DNA from: a bacterium
GTDB taxonomy: Bacteria; Latescibacterota; Latescibacteria; Latescibacterales; Latescibacteraceae
Assembly (NCBI GenBank): GCA_021372535.1
Contig: JAJFUH010000025.1
Coordinates: forward strand, 1 to 15,720
Direction: 5' to 3'
DNA length: 15,720 nucleotides
Shown: piece after piece, positions 1 through 6,911 of the stretch
How positions within the stretch are numbered: the first letter of the stretch is position 1
Layout of the letters: every line of letters begins with the position of its first letter
Notes under the pieces: model-generated
The model's input: the letters and a program-made list of their open reading frames with translations, nothing else
What the model was told of the DNA's origin: nothing
Databases searched by the model: none
Translations under genes and position numbers: made by a program

Positions 1-45
1 ATTTTCCCGATCGTTACCGGGCATCATTTTATCATCTTCGCTCAT
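1..45 (-). CDS. Partial 5' end of an unidentified gene, coupled to the CBS-domain gene
   Basis: The minus strand opens an ATG at 45-43 that overlaps the TGA stop (44-42) of the upstream CBS-domain gene in an ATGA arrangement. That is typical of translational coupling within an operon. The frame stays open to the window edge, giving 15 residues that begin MSEDDKMMPGNDREN. The start is hydrophilic and not a signal peptide. No separate strong Shine-Dalgarno is visible, which fits re-initiation after the CBS gene. The product cannot be identified from 15 residues. The overlap and the open frame are seen; the existence of the gene is inferred. Confidence 0.5.
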   Translation of the reverse strand, partial: MSEDDKMMPGNDREN

Positions 46-506
46 TTTTTATTTATTCCCGCAACATGATAGAGGATATCGAGGGTGCTTACAATCCCCG
101 TAATCTCATGATCCCTTGTAATGATCAATCGATGAATTTTATGGTCTATCATTGTTTTTGCCAGAGATTCAACAGATATATCTTCTCCGGCAGTGATCGG
201 CTCGGGAGTCATGATTGCCCGTACCGTCATTTCATGCGCCGCCGGTGGTTCTTCATCACCATGTTCCGAACAGAATTCCAGAACATCCTTGAGGACTTCT
301 TTTACGGATACATGAAGATCGATATCCATACAGTGGCCTAATATGTCCGTTTTTGTGACTATGCCGACGAGTTTCTTCTCGTTGTTCATCACGGGGACAC
401 AACTTATCATGTTTTCCACAAAAATCCTGATCAGATCATGAATAGCGGTATCCTCTTCAACGACAATGACCTTCCTCGTCATGATGTCACGAGCCGTATG
501 ATTCAT
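42..506 (-). CDS. Two-CBS-domain (Bateman module) protein
   Basis: This is a 154-aa soluble protein made almost only of two CBS motifs. CBS1 covers about residues 5-60 (starts TARDIMTRKVIVV, contains GIVTKTDIL). CBS2 covers about 93-148 (starts MTVRAIMTPEPITAGEDIS, contains GIVSTLDIL). A charged linker of about 35 residues joins them. Paired CBS motifs bind adenine nucleotides (AMP, ATP, SAM) and act as energy or ligand sensors, usually controlling a partner protein; this is family knowledge and no ligand can be read here. There is no catalytic, HTH or membrane segment. The start is supported by GGAGGG about 8 bases upstream of the ATG. The stop overlaps the next gene by ATGA, so its partner is probably the truncated gene at the left edge. 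Confidence 0.93.
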   Translation of the reverse strand: MNHTARDIMTRKVIVVEEDTAIHDLIRIFVENMISCVPVMNNEKKLVGIVTKTDILGHCMDIDLHVSVKEVLKDVLEFCSEHGDEEPPAAHEMTVRAIMTPEPITAGEDISVESLAKTMIDHKIHRLIITRDHEITGIVSTLDILYHVAGINKK

Positions 507-536
507 TTTTCCTTCCCTCCGTTGTCGTTAACCGAC

Positions 537-564
537 ATTATAATATATAAAATTATTTTGTCAC
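537..564 (-). promoter_or_regulatory. Candidate sigma70-like promoter of the CBS-domain gene
   Basis: On the minus strand, GTGACA (564-559) and TATAAT (542-537) are separated by 16 bases. The -10 box matches the consensus fully and the -35 box at five of six positions. Transcription would begin near 530, leaving a leader of about 25 bases with the GGAGGG ribosome-binding site. A second ATTATA at 569-574 could be an alternative -10 box. This is motif matching only. Confidence 0.5.
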
Positions 565-625
565 CATTATTATAAGAATTTATGTGGTAATTCCTCATTT
601 TTAAGAACACTTTTCATATATGTTA

Positions 626-649
626 CTTCCTTTGCGTGCCAAAAGGAAG
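626..649. repeat. Hairpin at the core of a probable dispersed extragenic repeat
   Basis: CTTCCTTT (626-633) and AAAGGAAG (642-649) form a perfect 8-bp inverted repeat with an 8-base loop. The surrounding sequence (about 621-672: a GTTACTTCC start, the hairpin, then AAGCAACC and AAAAGGGCACCCC) resembles a repeat I recall from many bacterial genomes, in which GTTACTT...AAGTAACC arms are followed by a GGGCACCCC tail. A 64-codon frame over it (620-814, plus) reads like the low-complexity 'hypothetical protein' often called over such repeats, so I do not annotate it as a gene. The inverted repeat is seen; membership in a dispersed family is from memory and needs a genome self-search. Confidence 0.4.
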
Positions 650-1141
650 CAACCAGGTAAAAGGGCACCCCGTGAAAAGCCTTACTTTCCGTTCACAGGC
701 ATTTTTGGTCTATATTCTATTTATAATCAACGTATTACAATACAATTCATCGTGGATTTTGGGGGAGTCGCCAGTATTATAAGGGTGACACATGGTGAAG
801 CCGAGGGGGATTAATGATGTTTGCTGACTTAACTGGATAACCTCAATTACATACTTTTAAAAACGATGCCTGAAACCCTGATTATTCAAAGGGATTTGTT
901 CCAGTTTTGAGGATTTTTTGAAGCACCCGCATGGCGGCATCATCAGGGAATATCGTACACTTCATGTGTTGTATATTATTATGTGCCTGTTATATATCGT
1001 CATGGAGCGATTGAAACAACCGTCCACGAAAAATACTTGTGCTAAAAAGCCCTTATGATATATTTGTTAAACGAATAAAACGGATACACCTGTAGTGCGC
1101 TTGGAAGTTGAAACCGTGTTACTGTAAGAGACGGTATCGAT

Positions 1142-4100
1142 ATGAAAGCTCCTGAAAAACAGGAAAGAAATGTATCCCGTTTCACCTGTCGAATAGTACT
1201 CTTGACATCGTTACTATTCTTCATAGTAATCGTTAAACAATTTTTTATCCGAACCGCCATTGCTTCGAACACTCCGCTTGCAAATGCTTTCATTTCTCCC
1301 GCTGTCCCCTCTGTCCAGGATCTAGTGCACTGGCGGTTTTTCACCTCCCAGGACGGGATGATGGAATCATGGACAGGCTCCGTCACCGCGGACGCCGACG
1401 GCAGAATATTGATCAACCACGGCGTAGTGGATTCGATGAGCTGTTATGACGGGTATCGCTTTTCCAGACTGCCGAGCCCTATTCCTTTTGCGAAGGTATT
1501 CTCTGACTCATCCGGTGACCTTTGGACGGTGTATGCCGGGGACACGGGCGGTTTTCAGAGGTTTCACGACGGCCGGTGGGAGAAAAAGATAATCGGCCTT
1601 CCCGGTTTTAAAAGCATGCTTTCATTCAACAATCGATTCCCCTTCCTCCCCACATCTCAGGGGAAAATCTATTATCTTCTTCCCGACAGTCTCATGATAT
1701 TCGATTATGATACGGGAATATCGACGCTTCTGCTTCGCGCCGGTGAAACCCCCATCTCCCGGTTCATCGACATGATCCGGGCACGTGACGGCGGTTTGTG
1801 GATAACCGGGTGGAACGGAATCGTAAAATGCGCGCCGAATATGGGACACCCGCATTCCCCGCCGGAATGGGAGGCGTTTCCGCTGCCGGGAGCCATCAAA
1901 GCCGAAAATCCCGGAAATCCTGTTGAAAACGACGCACACGAGGTGTTTGTGGTCGCTGACTCCCGGCGGACGGGGAAAAAGATTCTGCTGATCTTCGACG
2001 GCGCATCATGGAGGCAGATGGATTTCAGCGTACCGGGGATTATATGCGCGGGCTGGAGGGGTATCGACCGGAGCATATGGCTCAGAACCACTGTATCGGA
2101 AGCATGGAATGCCTCATGGAACCTTTTCCGCTTCGAGGATGATCATATCGAGATCGTGAAGAAAAACAGGGTGTTGTCAGGGTTCTTTCTTGATATGGAA
2201 GCCACATCCGACGGATGTTTCTGGATAGCGACCTCCAGCGGGCTTGCGCGGTATTCGCACCCGACATGGAGAATCCCGCCGGGCCTGCCCGATATCCGGC
2301 GGATTGTTCATTATTCATTCGAATCAAACGACGGAAGCATCTTTTTCGGAATGGAAGACTCGCTTCTCGTACTGCGGGGAGACAAGTGGGAGACCATTCT
2401 CGTTCCGGAACCCTTTCGCCCCTGGAAAATAGATATGTGTATGCTCGACGGGAGAAAACTGGTGTTTGGATCCCGCGGCAACAAAATCGTGTATTACGAC
2501 ACCGTGAAAAAGGTCTTCGGCGCCATTCAGCATCCCCTGGCAACAGAAATCTTTCTGATCCAGCAGCGGGGCAATGATTCCGCGTGGGTATATTTACAGA
2601 CACCCGCAGGCGACTACCGCATTGAAATACTGAAAAACGACCAGTTCGAACCGTTTCCCGGCGATATTAACGCCAACGATTCAGGATCATCTCTCTGGGA
2701 AATACATACCGCCACGAACGGAGATACATGGTTCCTCGAGACCTCGGGTCTGAACCGTTACCACGACGGTTATATCCAGAAATTCGGCCCGGAAGACGGA
2801 TACACAATGGGAGGCGCATTCTGTTTCCTTGAAAGAAACGACGGTAAAATCTGGATAGGCGGCAGGGATATGATACAGGAATTCGACGGCTCCTCATGGA
2901 CGACGGTAAAGTCCACAGATCTGGAAACGGTACGGTCATTGACGCAATGCTCCGACGGCAGTATCATCGCCGGTTCCGGGACCGGGATTCACCGCTTTTT
3001 TCAGGATTCGTGGATCGCTCAAACTTTCGAAGACGGTCTTCCCGACGCAATCGTATACAAGGTATTCGAGGACAGGGCCCACCGTATCTGGGCATGTACC
3101 GCCATGGGAATAAGTCTTTATTATCCCGAATCCGATGTATACCCCCCGGAAACATATATCACTCCACAGGATACCAGGCTCGAAGTGACTCCGGGCGGGA
3201 ACGGCCGCATCGGATTTTACGGGGCGGATAAATGGGAGTACACTCTCCACAACCGGCTGTTGTTTTCCTGGAGGATCGACAGCGGTCCATGGTTGCCGTT
3301 TCAACAGGTGACCTCGGCCTCTTTCTCCGGGCTGAGCGCCGGGAGGCACCGTTTTGAAGTACGGTCGATCGATCGCAACCTGAACATCGACAGTTCCCCT
3401 GCGATGTGTGAATTCGTGGTGCTCACTCCCTGGTACCGCGCAACCGGTTTCCTCGTGATTTTTTCACTCGGATGTACGGCGATACTCTCTCTGATCGTTT
3501 ACGCCGTGTCCCGCCATGTCCTGCTCGAGAAACTGGTAATAAAGCGCACTGCCAGCCTGCAAAGCGAAATCAGCGAGCGGATGAGTGTTGAAGAAAAATA
3601 CCGTACGCTTTTTGAAACATCGCTCGATGCACTGGATCTTGTTTCACCCAAGGGAACGATACTCGATGTCAACAAGGCCTGGCTCAACCTCTTCGGATAT
3701 ACACGAGGCGAGACGGTCGGGAAAAATATCGGGATGATATATGCGCACAAGGATGATTCCGTGCTGATAAGAAACGAACTCCTCAACAAAGGATATATTC
3801 AGGATCGGGAAATGCTTTTCGTTACAAAAGACGGCGGTGAACTCACATGCAATGTGACCGGGAACGTACGCTTCGACGGTGACGGAAACATAATGTATTT
3901 CCAGATCATCATCCGCGACATCACCGAGAGGAAAAAACTCGAGGCCCGGTTGTTCCAGTCTCAGAAAATGGAGGCGATCGGAACGCTTGCCGGCGGGATC
4001 GCGCACGATTTCAATAATATACTCACTGCAATAATCGGGTATGCCGAGCTGGTGATAATGGAAACTCCCGAAGGAAGCACTATGCGATCCGATATGGAGA

Positions 4101-5119
4101 AAATCCTCGCAGCAGGAAATCGCGCGCGGGGAGTCGTAGATCAGATTCTCATTTTCAGCCGTAAGCAAGAAACGAAGAATGTTCCGCTCCGGATTTCGCC
4201 AATTCTCAAGGAGAGCCTGAAATTCCTGCGCGCCTCGTTGCCTTCATACATTAATATTGTACAAAACATCGAATATGAAACCGGATATGTCGTTGCCAAT
4301 CCTTCCAATGTTCACCAGATTATCATGAATCTCTGTACGAATGCCGCACACGCAATGAAAAAAGACAATGAAGGAACCCTTACCGTTCAGTTCAATGAAA
4401 TCACTTTAGATGATGATTTTGTTTCCGGTCATCCGGGCCTGACAAGAGGGCGTTATGCAAGATTGATTGTAAGCGATACAGGATATGGCATGACCCAGGA
4501 TGTTCAGCAGCGGATTTTTGAACCCTATTTCACCACCAAAAGCCAGGGTGAAGGCACCGGACTCGGGTTATCGATAATTCATGGTATTGTCACGAGTTTA
4601 AAAGGAATAATTACCGTATATTCCGAGCCGGGGAAAGGAAGCACGTTTAATGTATACTTGCCCCTGACCGACCAGAATCAGGAAGTAACAGCGACAGAAA
4701 AAGCTCCCGACTATTCCGGCAGCGGTCATATCCTTTTTGTCGATGACGAGCCTGATATTGTCGAAATAGGCACCCGTATTCTCAAGAGCTTAGGTTACGA
4801 TGTCACTGCAATGACAAACAGTGTTGATGCGCTTGACTTTTTCCGCAAGAACCATGAACAGATCGACCTCGTCATCTCGGATATGACCATGCCGGTCATT
4901 CCGGGAGATAAACTTGCCCGGGGCATTCTCGATATTCGACCCGACATTCCAATCATTATCTGCACCGGATTCAGCGAACGGCTTTCAAAAGAAGAAGCCC
5001 TGGCCATGGGGATTCGGGAGTATCTTGGAAAACCACTTCTTAAATCGGAGATGGCGGAAAAGATTCATAAGATATTAACCGGAAAGTCGGAACAGAATGC
5101 CCGGGAAGACAAAGAGTAA
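1142..5119 (+). CDS. Membrane hybrid sensor histidine kinase: Reg_prop propeller, Y_Y_Y, PAS, HisKA/HATPase, REC
   Basis: This 1325-aa protein resembles the periplasmic-propeller hybrid kinases that sense extracellular ligands, often oligosaccharides. A hydrophobic segment at about residues 18-36 is a signal anchor. Residues about 50-670 carry Reg_prop-type blades with repeated D-G-x-(I/L/F)-W cores (DGGLWITG, DGCFWIAT, DGKIWIGG, HRIWACT). A Y_Y_Y-like beta domain (about 690-760) leads to a second membrane helix (about 768-789). In the cytoplasm follow a PAS domain (about 816-935) and a kinase core: phospho-acceptor His955 in GGIAHDFNN, N-box Asn1063/Asn1067, G1 Asp1112, F-box FEPYFTTK and G2 GEGTGLGL (1136-1143). 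The C-terminal receiver has Asp1201/Asp1202, acceptor Asp1247, Thr1275 and Lys1297, all intact. Unlike Bacteroides HTCS proteins it lacks an AraC-type output, so a separate phosphotransfer or response partner is needed. An in-frame stop at 1109 and no other start codon before 1142 fix the ATG; its Shine-Dalgarno is weak. It converges on the next gene with a 36-bp gap. Confidence 0.95.
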   Translation: MKAPEKQERNVSRFTCRIVLLTSLLFFIVIVKQFFIRTAIASNTPLANAFISPAVPSVQDLVHWRFFTSQDGMMESWTGSVTADADGRILINHGVVDSMSCYDGYRFSRLPSPIPFAKVFSDSSGDLWTVYAGDTGGFQRFHDGRWEKKIIGLPGFKSMLSFNNRFPFLPTSQGKIYYLLPDSLMIFDYDTGISTLLLRAGETPISRFIDMIRARDGGLWITGWNGIVKCAPNMGHPHSPPEWEAFPLPGAIKAENPGNPVENDAHEVFVVADSRRTGKKILLIFDGASWRQMDFSVPGIICAGWRGIDRSIWLRTTVSEAWNASWNLFRFEDDHIEIVKKNRVLSGFFLDMEATSDGCFWIATSSGLARYSHPTWRIPPGLPDIRRIVHYSFESNDGSIFFGMEDSLLVLRGDKWETILVPEPFRPWKIDMCMLDGRKLVFGSRGNKIVYYDTVKKVFGAIQHPLATEIFLIQQRGNDSAWVYLQTPAGDYRIEILKNDQFEPFPGDINANDSGSSLWEIHTATNGDTWFLETSGLNRYHDGYIQKFGPEDGYTMGGAFCFLERNDGKIWIGGRDMIQEFDGSSWTTVKSTDLETVRSLTQCSDGSIIAGSGTGIHRFFQDSWIAQTFEDGLPDAIVYKVFEDRAHRIWACTAMGISLYYPESDVYPPETYITPQDTRLEVTPGGNGRIGFYGADKWEYTLHNRLLFSWRIDSGPWLPFQQVTSASFSGLSAGRHRFEVRSIDRNLNIDSSPAMCEFVVLTPWYRATGFLVIFSLGCTAILSLIVYAVSRHVLLEKLVIKRTASLQSEISERMSVEEKYRTLFETSLDALDLVSPKGTILDVNKAWLNLFGYTRGETVGKNIGMIYAHKDDSVLIRNELLNKGYIQDREMLFVTKDGGELTCNVTGNVRFDGDGNIMYFQIIIRDITERKKLEARLFQSQKMEAIGTLAGGIAHDFNNILTAIIGYAELVIMETPEGSTMRSDMEKILAAGNRARGVVDQILIFSRKQETKNVPLRISPILKESLKFLRASLPSYINIVQNIEYETGYVVANPSNVHQIIMNLCTNAAHAMKKDNEGTLTVQFNEITLDDDFVSGHPGLTRGRYARLIVSDTGYGMTQDVQQRIFEPYFTTKSQGEGTGLGLSIIHGIVTSLKGIITVYSEPGKGSTFNVYLPLTDQNQEVTATEKAPDYSGSGHILFVDDEPDIVEIGTRILKSLGYDVTAMTNSVDALDFFRKNHEQIDLVISDMTMPVIPGDKLARGILDIRPDIPIIICTGFSERLSKEEALAMGIREYLGKPLLKSEMAEKIHKILTGKSEQNAREDKE

Positions 5120-5155
5120 GTAAAGATGCGTTCCCGCCGTTGATGACCGAAGCGC

Positions 5156-6211
5156 TCAGCGCACCTGACCGGGTTTCAGACCACGAATGTAAGGAAGGAC
5201 TTCATTCGAATAGTACGGCTCCTGCGTCCCCCAGAAGATGTAGTCCAGCCGCAGACGGTCTTTTGCATAAAGGTACAGCTCATCCACTGTCACACGCTTC
5301 CCCGTAGCGGGATTTTTGTCCTCCAGGTTTCCATCCTGCACCGCAATACCAGCCATAATTTTCGGGCCGCGCGCCGCGATGAGGGGGTAGCTGTGATTCT
5401 GCTGTCCCTTCCGGTACGGAAGCAGGTCGGGGCCGCCGACACCCACTCCGATTCGCTCCGCATGTTCGTAAACGGCCCTGAGATAGCCGTGGTCGGTCCA
5501 CGGGAGCCATTCGCCCGGCATGAAATTGGCATACTGGATCACACAGGACTTCGGGAACGCCTGGCGGGCAGCGGTCATGATCGCCTTTATGCCTTCGACA
5601 TAGCTCTCGTACGTGAATCCCTCGGGATGGAACCTGCCGCTCTCACCAAATCCGATGGCCGTCTCGGGAAGATTCAACCCTTCGATACGACCATCGAGTT
5701 CCCTGCCAAGCACCTGCAGAAGCCTGATGAAACGGGCACGCACAGCCGGGTCCCACCGCCGCGCCACCCATCCGTCGAATATGGGCCTCGATTCATCGTC
5801 TCCCCCGAACTCGTACTTGCGCGCCGCGCCCCCGCCGAAGGCAGGGTCGTCACGAAGGTAGTCGGGAACGGTGACGGTTTCGTCGAACGAGACATCCTGA
5901 AGCTGCAGAAAAAGCCGCCTGCCGTGTTGTTCGAGGAACGCGAGGTCAGCGAGCAGCGGACGGAGCTCGTATTTATCCCGCTCAGGCTCGAGCTCCCGCC
6001 ATGTGTACTTGAGCTGGGCGCCGTCGATGGATTCGTTTTCGAGAAAACTGGTCTCCGATATCCGCTCGTGCTCTCTGTTGAAGAAAATGAAGTTCCGGGG
6101 AGCGGAATAATTGCCGGTTTCCTCCGCATAGACCCCGGAGACAACGACAGCCATCAATAATACAAATGCAGCCACCAGGGCGCTTCCCGGTGTGTTCATG
6201 TGAATTTTCAC
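5156..6211 (-). CDS. Secreted TIM-barrel, glycoside-hydrolase-like protein of unknown specificity
   Basis: This is a predicted exported protein of 351 aa. The frame is open to 6337, but the upstream part has no signal-like character. I prefer the GTG at 6211-6209, which has AGGCGG six bases upstream and gives a classical signal peptide (basic start, hydrophobic core ALVAAFVLLMAVVVSG, cleavage near A29 in VYA|EE). An ATG at 6199 is the alternative. The mature part reads like a (beta/alpha)8 glycosidase: YTWRELEPERDKY (from residue 69) matches the W-x-x-(L/I)-E-P-x-x-x-x-Y motif of clan A-type barrels, LFLQLQD (100-106) a beta strand, and NLPETAIGFGES (from 180) has Glu183 where the acid/base Glu usually lies. 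FWGTQEP (326-332) has Glu331 near the end of the barrel. I cannot assign a GH family, and Glu183/Glu331 as catalytic pair is inference. There is no lipobox. The neighbouring propeller kinase and CBM9-like protein make a carbohydrate link plausible but unproven. Confidence 0.82.
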   Translation of the reverse strand: MKIHMNTPGSALVAAFVLLMAVVVSGVYAEETGNYSAPRNFIFFNREHERISETSFLENESIDGAQLKYTWRELEPERDKYELRPLLADLAFLEQHGRRLFLQLQDVSFDETVTVPDYLRDDPAFGGGAARKYEFGGDDESRPIFDGWVARRWDPAVRARFIRLLQVLGRELDGRIEGLNLPETAIGFGESGRFHPEGFTYESYVEGIKAIMTAARQAFPKSCVIQYANFMPGEWLPWTDHGYLRAVYEHAERIGVGVGGPDLLPYRKGQQNHSYPLIAARGPKIMAGIAVQDGNLEDKNPATGKRVTVDELYLYAKDRLRLDYIFWGTQEPYYSNEVLPYIRGLKPGQVR

Positions 6212-6579
6212 TCTTTTCCGCCTGACTCCTGTCTGTTTGGCTTCCGCACAAATCGTGCAGGAGAAAAAATAGATCACATCATTTCTTAAAACAACCTGTT
6301 TTGTCACACCCGTTAAATAAGGTCTTGACAATACCACTCCAGGGGACCGTCATCTTACCGGCCTGAAGGATTTCAGGGGAATCACGATTGTCAATCCGTC
6401 AACATTTATTGCGCTTATCAGGAGGGAAGGACTGCCGGAATAATATGGTGTTCATTACCCGTACACCGACGGGAACGACGGCGGAAACATTTTTGGGGAT
6501 TACCGTTTTTAAACCGGATTTATCATATATTCCTGTACCTTTAAAAGTCTTGTGATAAAGTCTGTAAGTGTGGATATAA

Positions 6580-6626
6580 GCTGTCAAGGGTCGGTACGAA
6601 GTGCCGATTTACATGCCCTTGACAGC
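6580..6626. repeat. Long bulged hairpin (11-bp plus 7-bp stem)
   Basis: GCTGTCAAGGG (6580-6590) and CCCTTGACAGC (6616-6626) are perfect 11-bp inverted repeats. Directly inside, TCGGTAC (6591-6597) pairs with GTGCCGA (6601-6607) across a GAA triloop, with one wobble if transcribed from the plus strand. The result is an almost continuous 18-bp stem interrupted only by an 8-base bulge on the 3' side (6608-6615). No T-run follows on either strand, so it is not a standard intrinsic terminator. It could be a REP-like repeat, a protein-binding site or part of a small RNA. Confidence 0.6.
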
Positions 6627-6688
6627 AACAAAACAACACATTTCGTCATAGGGCTCGTGAAATATATACTTTTTCACAGCCCTCTTAA

Positions 6689-6808
6689 ACCCTCACCCTC
6701 CTGACCTCCTCTCCCTGAAACAAGTTCAGGGCGAGGAAGAGCCTTAGACCGGACTCCGTAAACGGACCCCTCTCCCATTAATAGTAGAGGGTATCAAAAG
6801 GTGAGGGT
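6689..6808. repeat. REP/MITE-like palindromic element with 9-bp terminal inverted repeats
   Basis: The element begins ACCCTCACC (6689-6697) and ends GGTGAGGGT (6800-6808), a perfect 9-bp terminal inverted repeat. Nested inside are further hairpins: CCCTGAA/TTCAGGG with loop ACAAG, extended by CTCCT/GAGGA-type pairing to about 14 pairs with one mismatch; TCCGT/ACGGA with a 2-base loop; and CCCTCT/AGAGGG. Elements with CCCTCACC ends and CTCTCCC/GGGAGAG cores are, to my knowledge, a frequent type of extragenic repeat in environmental bacteria. It lies about 100 bp beyond the 3' end of the DUF5916 gene and may end or stabilise that transcript. The inverted repeats are seen; mobility is inferred. 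Confidence 0.6.
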
Positions 6809-6911
6809 AAACAGGAATTTATTACATTACCCCAGGGAGAAAATAAGGCACTTCATCGCGGAAAAAGAATACAATGCGCGAGCTCCCTCAGGAACAGATT
6901 TGCGGACAATT

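Larger units (their letters stand above)
507..1141. other. Intergenic region without a supported gene
   Basis: These 635 bp separate two divergently transcribed genes. The left end carries the candidate minus-strand promoter and RBS of the CBS gene, and 621-672 carries the hairpin repeat. The rest (815-1141) is AT-rich. It must hold the promoter of the large hybrid kinase, but only weak matches are seen, such as TTGTAT (969-974) with TATATA (991-996) at 16 bases. No tRNA, convincing small RNA or coding frame was found. Confidence 0.6.
6212..6911. other. Intergenic region with structured repeats, no supported gene
   Basis: These 700 bp lie between two minus-strand genes. The right two-thirds contains the bulged hairpin at 6580-6626 and the palindromic element at 6689-6808. 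Smaller inverted repeats occur at 6362-6377 (CCTGAA/TTCAGG, 4-base loop) and 6386-6396 (GATTG/CAATC). No clear promoter for the secreted protein was found. A 62-codon minus frame at 6399-6587 has no recognisable features or Shine-Dalgarno and is not called. Confidence 0.6.

Noticed and set aside
620-814. 64-codon plus-strand frame
   Set aside because: It overlaps a hairpin repeat, is rich in Lys/Arg/Pro without domain features, and lacks an RBS.
5393-6160. 255-codon plus-strand frame opposite the secreted barrel protein
   Set aside because: The minus-strand frame has signal peptide, RBS and barrel motifs; the plus frame has none.
6399-6587. 62-codon minus-strand frame in the repeat-bearing spacer
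   Set aside because: It has no Shine-Dalgarno, no recognisable motif, and partly overlaps the hairpin at 6580.
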